Positions 56,830 to 64,000 of a stretch of 64,000 nt of DNA are shown piece after piece. The first letter of the stretch is position 1. Each line of letters opens with the position of its first letter. The position numbers and the translations under genes were made by a program. The notes under the pieces were generated by a model, which searched no databases, had not been told where the DNA came from, and was given only the letters and a program-made list of their open reading frames with translations. Origin of the DNA: Desulfuromonadaceae bacterium (GTDB lineage Bacteria > Desulfobacterota > Desulfuromonadia > Geobacterales > Pseudopelobacteraceae); NCBI GenBank assembly GCA_028712075.1, contig JAQTQX010000005.1, positions 109,374-173,373 on the forward strand. The letters run 5' to 3'.

Positions 56830-59709
56830 TTACAATACCATGTGCAGATATTCCGTGGTGCGCTCCCGTTTTTCCCGCTCAAGTTCTTTGGGATCAACAT
56901 CCACGAATTTCTCGTCCGGAGTGATTTTGAAGAGGGTCTGCCCCTTCTGCACGATTGATCCGTCGGCCCCTTGCATGACAATCTTGTCAATGGTGCCGGA
57001 GAATGTGGCACGCACGGTGTTGAACATTTTCATAACTTCAATTATGTACAGTGCCTGCCCCTTCTCAAAGTGCATTCCCTCATGAACAAATGCCGGCAAT
57101 CCTGGCGCTTCCTGACCGTAGTACATACCGCCGCAAATGGCAACGATCTCATCGGCTTTGGTGGTTGGTGGCGGCACCAGCATTTTTTTCATGCGCACCT
57201 GCAGCTCGGTATCATTGAGATATTCAGGAATAGTGACTTCCAGGTCTTCCTCAACCTTGAAATCCCAGAATTTGACGTTCCGGGCGACAATAAACAGCAT
57301 ACCAAGCAGTTCCAGGCCAGCTTCAAAACCAACGTGAGCGGCACGAATCTGCTCCCATTCCGGAGCGGAAAAACCGGCCTGCGGTTTTTCTTTGGCAAGG
57401 ATAACGGAGAGTTTGTCGAATTCATGCATGCCAAGCTTGAAGCGCTCTGACAGTGTCCGGTAGAAGCGAATCCCCTTTTGCAGCAACTCGTTATCGTGCT
57501 GCCAGATAACCTCTGCAGCCGGTGTTTTAGGGTTGTACGCCATGTTGAGGTATTCGTATGTATCCGCAATGATTATCAGGGGGTTCCCGTGCCAGAGAAC
57601 CTTACCCTTTTCCATGCTGAAGTTGCTGCGGTTGAGGGATAGCCAGCCGGACAGCAGATGGGGATCTTCCAGCAATTTATCCATCTGACGGGTCACAAGC
57701 GTTCCTTTGCGATCGAGAATCGCCGACATATCTTTGCCGACTTTCGGATCATCGGGGAACTGTTCCGCCATCTTCCTGGCGTAGGCTTTTTTCATCTGGA
57801 TAAAGGCATATACCGTGTCAAGCTTGCTCGACTCTTCCTTTAACAGGCCCATCAGGGTGAGATACGGCACGACAAAACGGGTGGTCGGCTTTGCCATGAC
57901 ATTCTGGCCAAGGAACCAGTTGACAAGGCCGTAATGGAACTCAAGGTTGGTGCCAAGGTCGGTGCCGCGCAGTGTCGTCTTGCCGAGTACCTTAGAAAGA
58001 TGTTGATAGCTTGCCAGACGATCTTCGCCTTTGGTCAGCAGCAGCGCAATGTTGGAATCGTAGGCACCGGCAACCTTGTAGCGCATGAACATGCCGGTGT
58101 CGGGGTTGACCATACAGATGCCCTGATCGTCACGGATTTCACCTTCAATCGGCTTGGACCAGTAGCGGATCATACCGCCGGCATGGGGCGACAGGGAGCT
58201 GTCAGTAGCGTTCAAGCGTGCTTCGGCCGCAGCAGCGAAACGGGGAATACGCTCCGGTTTAGGGAGGTACTTCTTGTGGCGCACCAGAAGCGCCATCATT
58301 TCCACCAGCGATTCGACAATGAAGAAGTCTTTCTTGTCCTTCGGATTGGTGAATTTCAGGCTGTAGCAAAGTTCGGACACCCGGTGTTCCACCTGAATAC
58401 GGGTATTGACTTCCATGAAGTAGTAACGGTCACGGTCGACAATACATTCAAATGTCGATGCCGAATCGAGGCCAACGGCGACACCGAATTTGGTTGAATC
58501 ATCTTCCATCCGCTTGAGGACGTTGAGGTCACTCTCAATGGCTTTCTGTTCAGCTTTGCGCCCCGCTTTCTTTGCCTTTTCAATGGCAAGCGCCAGCGCT
58601 TCCTGGGTAACGGATATTTCCAGCAGTTTCTGCTCGTGCATCTGCAGGGAGCAATCGCGCCCGCCAAGGGACACGCACCATTCGCCATTGCCAATCAGCT
58701 GAATCTCGTTATGGCGGGTCTGCTCGATATTCAGCTCGACCAACACGTTCTTGTTGTCGCCAATACCATTTGCCTTGACTTCATTCAGCACTTCACGCAC
58801 CAGGGTCGGCGTTTCGACAGCCGCTTCCTTGATCTGGGCGGCTGTCGGTTTCTTGATACCGAGCAGCGAAGCGCCAATAATACGCTGACCTTTACCGCCG
58901 CCGCCGCCGATCGCTTTAATGCGGATACGGCTGGCCGGATATTCCCTGAACATGGCTTCCACTTCAACCTGCACCTGAGCGGACAGCTCTTCGATGCTGT
59001 AGAGGTCAAGCCCTTTTTCGTAGGAAGCGTAGAGAATCTGGTCTGCCAGATCTTCGAGCGAAAGTTTTTTGTCATTCAGGGTCGCAGCCGCCACGGTAAG
59101 GGAGTAGGTTTTGATCAGTGCCAGCAGTTTTTCACGGCTGCCATGCTTTTTGACCAGCGTGCGTGCGGTCACGTTATTAATACCGGGGGTAACGCTGACG
59201 CCAACAGAGAGAGCGGTACGCTTGGCCTCATCCTTTTTGCCGGCATCAGCCTGCGTGCGGGAGTTCGGCCCCATGAAGTTCAAACCGGCATTTTCTATTG
59301 CCGCAACAAACTCCTCATCCTCAGCCATAAAACCGTAGCCGGCAAAGATTGCATCGTAGTTATTGTCCTTGGCAATCTGGATGATCTGCCCGATACGCTC
59401 GACGCGCTCTTCCTTGCTGGCGCCGCTGTAATCCGGTACCCGATGGACGCGACTGGAATCGGTCAGTTTGCGCAGTTCTGGAGCCAAGGCATTCGCATAG
59501 ACAATCGAGTCTTTTTCCGAGAGCAAAATACCATAGTGAGTGATCCCCATCTCATCGAATACATCCATTGCTTCCTTGCGAATCGGGCCACGACAGACGA
59601 TCAGCGGCTTCAGGTCTTCGCAGGCAAACGAGCGCACCCACTCGGAAGCATGCGTACCAAGACGGCGATCGCGGTGAATCAGGGGGTTGTTCATGTAAAG
59701 GTCATTCAT
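56830..59709 (-). CDS. acyl-CoA carboxylase biotin carboxylase/biotin carrier subunit (large, with insertions)
   Basis: A 959-residue protein. Biotin carboxylase N-domain about residues 30-165 (IFAGYGFMAEDEEF), ATP-grasp with AIGGGGGKGQRI near 267-276 and FMEVNTRIQVEHRVSE. The C-terminal biotinyl domain has EVMKM with the biotin lysine at 894. It has two large extras: about 60 residues before the Gly-rich loop and about 350 between carboxylase and carrier (LVNWFLGQNVMAKPTTR onward). By its neighbour, the carboxyltransferase, it should form propionyl- or acetyl-CoA carboxylase. There is no pyruvate carboxyltransferase (HMGL-like) domain, so it is not pyruvate carboxylase. GGAG precedes the ATG. 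Confidence 0.88.
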   Translation of the reverse strand: MNDLYMNNPLIHRDRRLGTHASEWVRSFACEDLKPLIVCRGPIRKEAMDVFDEMGITHYGILLSEKDSIVYANALAPELRKLTDSSRVHRVPDYSGASKEERVERIGQIIQIAKDNNYDAIFAGYGFMAEDEEFVAAIENAGLNFMGPNSRTQADAGKKDEAKRTALSVGVSVTPGINNVTARTLVKKHGSREKLLALIKTYSLTVAAATLNDKKLSLEDLADQILYASYEKGLDLYSIEELSAQVQVEVEAMFREYPASRIRIKAIGGGGGKGQRIIGASLLGIKKPTAAQIKEAAVETPTLVREVLNEVKANGIGDNKNVLVELNIEQTRHNEIQLIGNGEWCVSLGGRDCSLQMHEQKLLEISVTQEALALAIEKAKKAGRKAEQKAIESDLNVLKRMEDDSTKFGVAVGLDSASTFECIVDRDRYYFMEVNTRIQVEHRVSELCYSLKFTNPKDKKDFFIVESLVEMMALLVRHKKYLPKPERIPRFAAAAEARLNATDSSLSPHAGGMIRYWSKPIEGEIRDDQGICMVNPDTGMFMRYKVAGAYDSNIALLLTKGEDRLASYQHLSKVLGKTTLRGTDLGTNLEFHYGLVNWFLGQNVMAKPTTRFVVPYLTLMGLLKEESSKLDTVYAFIQMKKAYARKMAEQFPDDPKVGKDMSAILDRKGTLVTRQMDKLLEDPHLLSGWLSLNRSNFSMEKGKVLWHGNPLIIIADTYEYLNMAYNPKTPAAEVIWQHDNELLQKGIRFYRTLSERFKLGMHEFDKLSVILAKEKPQAGFSAPEWEQIRAAHVGFEAGLELLGMLFIVARNVKFWDFKVEEDLEVTIPEYLNDTELQVRMKKMLVPPPTTKADEIVAICGGMYYGQEAPGLPAFVHEGMHFEKGQALYIIEVMKMFNTVRATFSGTIDKIVMQGADGSIVQKGQTLFKITPDEKFVDVDPKELEREKRERTTEYLHMVL

Positions 59710-59762
59710 GGTTCAATCTCCAATTCCAATATAAGTAAATGAAATTCAAACTTTTAAAAATC

Positions 59763-59898
59763 TCACCACAGAGGCACAGAGCACACAGAGAAAACTATTG
59801 AAAAACTTACGTCAAAAAAATGTGCGGGATAAGCCAAAACTATCTGCTATTTTTTCCTGTTTATGTTTTTCTCTGTGTTCTCTGTGTCTCTGTGGTTA
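59763..59898. repeat. inverted-repeat element, copy C (136 bp)
   Basis: The left arm ACCACAGAGGCACAGAG... (59763-59794) and right arm ...CTCTGTGTCTCTGTGGT (59865-59898) pair over about 30 bp with few mismatches. Units are GCACAGAG, a different subfamily from copies A, B and D. It sits between two carboxylase genes, about 10 bp after the carboxyltransferase stop. Confidence 0.8.
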
Positions 59899-59908
59899 AG
59901 ATCTACTG

Positions 59909-61633
59909 TTAATGGAACTCGCGCTGCGGTGCCATCATCGGGCCCGGCTTGTAGTGGCGCATGAGGAAGGCAATGTTTTCGCCCAGCACCTTGCGCAGGT
60001 CGGTCGGCATGACGATGGAGGAAATTGAACCAAGGGCCAGACCTTCTTTCGGGTTCATCAATTCCTTTTCATAGCGGAGGTTAAGGGCAGCCTCCTGAAC
60101 TTTCAGCCATTCAGCCGCTTCTTTCTCGGCGTCTTTTTTCGCGGCTGCGCCGTCTGCACCAGCCTTAACACGTTCTTCTGTTCCTTTTTTGATCATTTCT
60201 GAGGCTCCGGCACGGGCTTTACGTACCTCGTCCTTATAGACAAACTCTTTACCGGCAGGCCCCATAACGGCGAGACGCGTCGTCGGAAGAGCCAGAACCA
60301 GATCGGCGCCGGTCGGATAGTTATTGTAGGAAGCGTATGCACCGCCGTAGGCATTTCGCAGAATCAGGAGAATACGCGGGGTGCGGACATCAACGATGGA
60401 GTCAAGCATAGAACGCCCAGCCTGGACTATTCCGCGTGCTTCCTGCTCACGGCCCGGCAGGAAACCGGTCGTATCTTCCATGAAAATAATCGGGATATTA
60501 TAAATGTTGCAGAAACGGACAAAGCGGGCAATCTTGACGGCAGAGTCACAATCAATTTGACCGGAGGAAACTGCCGAGTTGTTGGCAACAAAACCAACGA
60601 CCTGACCGCCAAGGCGACCAAAGGCGGTGACGACTTCACGGGCACGCTCCGGTTGCAGTTCAAAATAGTCACCATGGTCACACACCTGCTGAATGATGAT
60701 GGACACGTCAAAGGGGGTATTGAAACCGGTGGGTGAGTTGAATGCCTTTTTGAGCAGGGTATTGATTTCCCATGTTTTGCGGTCAAGCGGGTCGCTGGTT
60801 TCCTGGAAGGGTGCCAGAATACTGTTATTATCCGGGATATACGACAACAGGCGAACGGCCGTGCGCAGAGCGGCAACTTCATCGGTCACCGTAATATCCG
60901 CGACACCTGACTTGCCATGAACTTTTGGTCCACCAAGCTCTTCCGGAGTGACATCTTCACCCAGAACCGATTTGACAACCCCCGGTCCGGTCAAACCAAA
61001 GAAAGTGTCATTGGGCTGGATAACGAAACTCCCCTGGCGCGGGAGGTATGAACCGCCGCCGGCGTTAAAACCGAACATGCACATAATCGACGGCACAACA
61101 CCACTGATACGGCGCAACGCAGTAAAGGCTTCAGCATACCCATCAAGGCCGCCGACCCCTGCAGGAACAAAGGCTCCGGCTGAGTCATTCATGCCTATAA
61201 CCGGAATCCCCTTTTCCCCCGCCATATTAAAGAGCTTGGCCAGTTTGCTGCCGTTGGTGGCATCGATAGAACCGGCACGAACGGTAAAATCATGGCCATA
61301 TACCGCCACATCACGCCCGCCGATGTTCAGAACGGCAGTCACGAGAGATGCGCCGTCGAGGTTTTTGCCCCAGTTCTGAAACAGCACGTTAGGCGTTTTG
61401 CTGGACAGAACATTCAGGCGCTCCCACACCGTCATCCTCTTTTTGAAATGCTGTTTTTCGATCTGATCAATTTTTACCGATTTGACCGGGCGCTGAATCA
61501 GTTCATAGCCTTCCTTCATTGCTTCTTCGTACCCGCCGGTTGTTTTTGAAATTTCACCGGGGATGGTGAATTCCACCGTTTCGGGCGGATCAAACGGGTT
61601 TTTCAAAACTGGTTTGGGTGCTGTGTTTGACAT
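59909..61633 (-). CDS. acyl-CoA carboxylase carboxyltransferase subunit (propionyl-CoA type)
   Basis: A 574-residue crotonase-fold carboxyltransferase that moves CO2 from biotin to an acyl-Co[56 protein letters not shown] and [15 protein letters not shown] are the acyl-CoA and biotin sites. A charged insertion rich in Ala, Lys and Glu (about residues 490-530) interrupts the C-terminal half. The AAAGGA site supports the ATG. Methylmalonyl-CoA enzymes nearby favour propionyl-CoA as substrate. Confidence 0.93.
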   Translation of the reverse strand: MSNTAPKPVLKNPFDPPETVEFTIPGEISKTTGGYEEAMKEGYELIQRPVKSVKIDQIEKQHFKKRMTVWERLNVLSSKTPNVLFQNWGKNLDGASLVTAVLNIGGRDVAVYGHDFTVRAGSIDATNGSKLAKLFNMAGEKGIPVIGMNDSAGAFVPAGVGGLDGYAEAFTALRRISGVVPSIMCMFGFNAGGGSYLPRQGSFVIQPNDTFFGLTGPGVVKSVLGEDVTPEELGGPKVHGKSGVADITVTDEVAALRTAVRLLSYIPDNNSILAPFQETSDPLDRKTWEINTLLKKAFNSPTGFNTPFDVSIIIQQVCDHGDYFELQPERAREVVTAFGRLGGQVVGFVANNSAVSSGQIDCDSAVKIARFVRFCNIYNIPIIFMEDTTGFLPGREQEARGIVQAGRSMLDSIVDVRTPRILLILRNAYGGAYASYNNYPTGADLVLALPTTRLAVMGPAGKEFVYKDEVRKARAGASEMIKKGTEERVKAGADGAAAKKDAEKEAAEWLKVQEAALNLRYEKELMNPKEGLALGSISSIVMPTDLRKVLGENIAFLMRHYKPGPMMAPQREFH

Positions 61634-61707
61634 CGTTACCGTCCTTTAAGTGTAAAATTTATCTGCAACTTCAGATAGCGGGTAATTTCGCTGCTCGGTG
61701 ATCTGCC

Positions 61708-62271
61708 TTATCGTGTAACAACCGCCAGCACCTTGACTTCAGCGCCATCACTGGAAAGCAGACGGTGTTTTAATGATGAATCAAAGTACACGCAGTCACC
61801 CTCATTCAGAACAATTCTCTTTTCATCAAGTACAAGCTCCGCCGTTCCCTTTATGATAAAAAGAAACTCTTCTCCATCGTGGCTGTAGGTGTTTTCCTCA
61901 AGCACTTTTTGGGTAATGGAAAGCAGAAAAGGCTCCATCTTTTTGTTCTGCTTGTGAAAGGAGAGTGATTCGTAGGAATAGCCCTGACTGGTACCGGCCT
62001 TGGAGATAACGCGTGAGATTACTTTGCGCTCGTTAGCGCGGACGACTTCAAAACGGCACTCTTCTTCATCTTCAGTGAAAAACAGTCCTATCTTGACGTC
62101 GAAAAACTTGGCTATACGGGAAAGAGTGGCAATCGGAGGAGAAACGTTATTGTTTTCAATCTGGGAAATGAGGGCAGGAGAAAACCCGGTCTCTTTGGCA
62201 ACAGCCTGAAGAGTCAGTTTTTTTGACAGACGGAGCTTCTTGATTTTAGCGCCGATGTTGAATTCGCGCAT
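61708..62271 (-). CDS. XRE-cupin transcription regulator
   Basis: A 187-residue regulator. Residues 1-65 form a helix-turn-helix (KLTLQAVAKETGFSPALISQ, then IENNNVSPPIATLSRI); residues about 110-185 form a cupin (HDGEEFLFIIKGTAELVLDE, EGDCVYFDSSLKHRL) that would bind a small ligand or metal. Start at ATG 62269-62271 with AGGGG upstream. It lies 74 bp upstream of the carboxyltransferase gene, reading the same way, and is the likely regulator of the propionate block. Confidence 0.9.
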   Translation of the reverse strand: MREFNIGAKIKKLRLSKKLTLQAVAKETGFSPALISQIENNNVSPPIATLSRIAKFFDVKIGLFFTEDEEECRFEVVRANERKVISRVISKAGTSQGYSYESLSFHKQNKKMEPFLLSITQKVLEENTYSHDGEEFLFIIKGTAELVLDEKRIVLNEGDCVYFDSSLKHRLLSSDGAEVKVLAVVTR

Positions 62272-62417
62272 CCAAACCCCTGACAATAAAAGTAAAACTC
62301 AGTTTCCGTGCGGGGTTTGTATACAATTTGCTTTATAATGTCAATAAAATTCCTTGACTGCACGTCAAAAAAATTAAGCCTGAGTAAAAACTGCATCATT
62401 GTAAATAAATCTTTAGC

Positions 62418-63698
62418 TCACTGTTTGAGTCGTCTCGCCAGCACTTGAAGTGTGTGTACCACCTCGATCGATGAATCATGCCGTTTGAGTCCATCGGAAA
62501 GCTGCATCATGCAGCCAGGGCAGCCGGTGGCAACCGCTTGCGCGCCGGTGGCAATGATCGCCTCGCTTTTTCCGTCATTAATATTCATGGATGAATCGTA
62601 GTGATAGACATTGAAGGTTCCACCAAGGCCGCAGCATTTGTCGGCATCCGCCATTTCAAACAGCTCGACTCCGGGAGTTCCTTTCAGCAACTCTCGCGGC
62701 TGCTTTGATAGCCCGTGATTACGGAGATGGCAGGGATCGTGGTACGTGATCCGGACCGTACCGTCCCCCCCGGTTTCAGCGGGATCAAGCCCCAATATGC
62801 AGAGCAGCTGCGACGCATCCATGGTTTTTTTCGCCAGTACATCAAGCCGCTCGCGCAGCTCCGGGTTCCGCTTCCCCACCACCAGCGGATAGAGACGTTT
62901 CAGCGCACCACCACAGGTAGCACAGGCACTCATGACATAATCAACTTCATATTTCTCGAATTCGGCAAGATTTTTTTCGGCAAGATCACGCACCGTTGCG
63001 ACATCCCCTCCCGACATCCCGGGCAGGCCGCAGCACTGCTGACCTTTCGGTATGATGATCGTACAGCCGAGGTGTCGGAAAAGCCTGAGCGCCGCCTCAC
63101 CGACATCGGTATAGACGAAGTTGGTCATACAGCCGACAAAGAAAGCGACGCGGAGCTTGCCCGGCTCACCCGGTATGACTTCCGGGTGCTGTTCCATAAA
63201 AGTCGTTTTGGCAACTTCCGGAATGTAGCGTTTATTGCCGACAAACGGCACCGGAAAGCGGAGGCGCAGACCTGACGTTTCAGGAACTTTTTTGAAGAAC
63301 AGCGGCCCGAGCAGGGCAGCCATTTTGGCTCCCATCTTCATGCGGGTTCTGTTTTTTATCACCTGGCCGACGGCTGCATGAAAAGTCGTCAGACCACGTT
63401 TCTCTGCCAGGGCTTCACGCGCAGCGATAACAATCTCGTCGGTCGGCACATCATTGGGACACTTGTCCACACAGCTGCCGCAGAGCAGACATTTTGACAT
63501 CGCCAGATAGGTCTGATCGTCAAGTTCGATATCATCGGCAAGAACGTGCTGTGCGAGCGCCACCTTGCCGCGCGCCACTGCCGGTTCCCGCTGGAATGTG
63601 GTAAAAGCGGGGCAATTCTGGCGGCAAGCGCCGCATTTGACGCATTTTTTTAACTGATCTTCAACCCGCTTGAGGGGATCGATATTTTTACTAGCCAT
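62418..63698 (-). CDS. glycolate/lactate-oxidase-type Fe-S subunit (GlcF/LldE-like, CCG domains)
   Basis: A 426-residue protein. Two 4Fe-4S sites near the N-terminus (CVKCGACRQNCP, CLLCGSCVDKCPND) and two cysteine-rich CCG domains (AFFVGCMTNF...CCGLPGMSGG and YHDPCHLRNH...DKCCGLGGTF...CPGCMMQL). It passes electrons from a 2-hydroxyacid dehydrogenase; the flavoprotein partner (GlcD-like) is probably elsewhere or off the window. Start at ATG 63696-63698 with AAAGGA; an ATG seven codons upstream lacks a site. Confidence 0.9.
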   Translation of the reverse strand: MASKNIDPLKRVEDQLKKCVKCGACRQNCPAFTTFQREPAVARGKVALAQHVLADDIELDDQTYLAMSKCLLCGSCVDKCPNDVPTDEIVIAAREALAEKRGLTTFHAAVGQVIKNRTRMKMGAKMAALLGPLFFKKVPETSGLRLRFPVPFVGNKRYIPEVAKTTFMEQHPEVIPGEPGKLRVAFFVGCMTNFVYTDVGEAALRLFRHLGCTIIIPKGQQCCGLPGMSGGDVATVRDLAEKNLAEFEKYEVDYVMSACATCGGALKRLYPLVVGKRNPELRERLDVLAKKTMDASQLLCILGLDPAETGGDGTVRITYHDPCHLRNHGLSKQPRELLKGTPGVELFEMADADKCCGLGGTFNVYHYDSSMNINDGKSEAIIATGAQAVATGCPGCMMQLSDGLKRHDSSIEVVHTLQVLARRLKQ

Positions 63699-63712
63699 GA
63701 CAAATCCTTTTT

Positions 63713-63850
63713 TAAACACAGAGCAACAGAGTAACAGAGAAAACCGTACTACATTAGCATACTAAACAAACTGACGATTTATTTTCAAGCTGTTTAATCC
63801 AAGTAGTCTGGCTTTGACCTTCTCAGTTGCTCAGTTGCTCTGTGTTTCAT
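63713..63850. repeat. inverted-repeat element, copy D (138 bp)
   Basis: The left arm AAACACAGAGCAACAGAGTA... (63713-63744) and right arm ...TTGCTCAGTTGCTCTGTGTT (63819-63850) pair with a few mismatches. The right arm supplies the stop codon of trmFO (63847-63849). No gene inside. Confidence 0.8.
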
Positions 63851-64000
63851 AAGCCTTGTTTCCACCCTTCCAGCGCCGCTAATGCCCGCTCAGCTAATTT
63901 CTGGCGGCGTTCCTTTTTCTTGATCTTCCCCGGTAGTTCGGGGAAGAGGCCATCATTGACGTTCATCGGTTGAAAATGTTTGACGTCCGCGTTGGTAATG
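63847..64000 (-). CDS. trmFO: tRNA (uracil-54) methyltransferase, folate-dependent (C-terminal end only)
   Basis: The last 50 codons of a gene that enters from the right edge. [20 protein letters not shown], then [20 protein letters not shown], is the usual TrmFO ending (FxPMNxNFGLFPPL...ERxxxLAxRAL). The enzyme uses methylenetetrahydrofolate and FAD to make ribothymidine at tRNA position 54. The stop TGA lies within the inverted repeat of copy D. Confidence 0.85.
   Translation of the reverse strand, partial: ITNADVKHFQPMNVNDGLFPELPGKIKKKERRQKLAERALAALEGWKQGL

Noticed and set aside
58636..59742. Long plus-strand open frame (368 codons) opposite the biotin carboxylase gene
   Set aside because: Mirror of a conserved minus-strand gene; composition and motifs are those of a shadow frame.

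Overview
The window looks like chromosome of a Geobacter/Pelobacter-type bacterium (Desulfuromonadia, Geobacterales). The reasons are two multiheme c-type cytochromes, a bipartite b/b' ATP synthase operon without the a and c genes, an acetate permease with DUF485, proline/alanine-rich linkers, a PAS protein with a C-terminal Cys4 motif, and a propionyl-CoA/methylmalonyl-CoA block. Species cannot be fixed by eye. parA-parB next to the atp operon suggests the region lies near the replication origin.

Layout. 1-3.7 kb: an octaheme-or-larger cytochrome cut by the window edge, a dodecaheme c7-type cytochrome, a class V aminotransferase, a small zinc-ribbon protein and a rubredoxin too short for most gene callers. 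3.8-10.6 kb: MBL hydrolase, coaBC, the tolQ-tolR-tolA-tolB-pal envelope system, and a DksA-like regulator. 10.6-14.2 kb (minus): DUF362 ferredoxin protein, actP and DUF485 protein. 14.9-17 kb: methyltransferase and radical SAM protein. 17-21.8 kb (minus operon): kup, a CaCA antiporter, a PstS-like binding protein and a PAS sensor. 22-27 kb: DUF4911 protein, MFS transporter, B12-binding radical SAM protein, serS and tRNA-Ser(TGA). 26.9-29.8 kb is gene-poor, with an IS3 transposase remnant, hemolysin III and small orphans. 29.9-36.5 kb: hemE, VOC protein, aminotransferase, tatA, a chemoreceptor-like protein and a DUF3187 outer-membrane protein. 36.5-41.2 kb: leuD, leuC, larB and a larC-pncC fusion. 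41.4-49.1 kb (minus): atp operon, parB and parA. 49.2-53.1 kb (minus): YefM/YoeB and CcdA/CcdB toxin-antitoxin modules around a secreted VCBS-type protein, then a porin. 53.5-63.7 kb (minus): methylmalonyl-CoA epimerase and mutase, a kinase-like protein, biotin carboxylase/carrier and carboxyltransferase subunits, a cupin regulator and a glycolate/lactate-oxidase-type Fe-S protein. The window ends in the C-terminus of trmFO.

How the genes work together. Carboxyltransferase plus biotin subunit, epimerase and mutase interconvert propionyl-CoA and succinyl-CoA. ActP takes up acetate, and the cytochromes and ATP synthase handle respiration. LarB and LarC make the nickel-pincer cofactor from a nicotinate dinucleotide, and the fused PncC domain could feed that pool.

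The two most unusual signals are: (1) a family of short elements bounded by inverted repeats built of 'CAGAGCAA'-like units. Three are 136-138 bp and one is 441 bp and carries a broken GxxExxY (PD-(D/E)XK-like) gene; each lies within about 20 bp of a stop codon. (2) The single-ORF LarC-PncC fusion beside larB.
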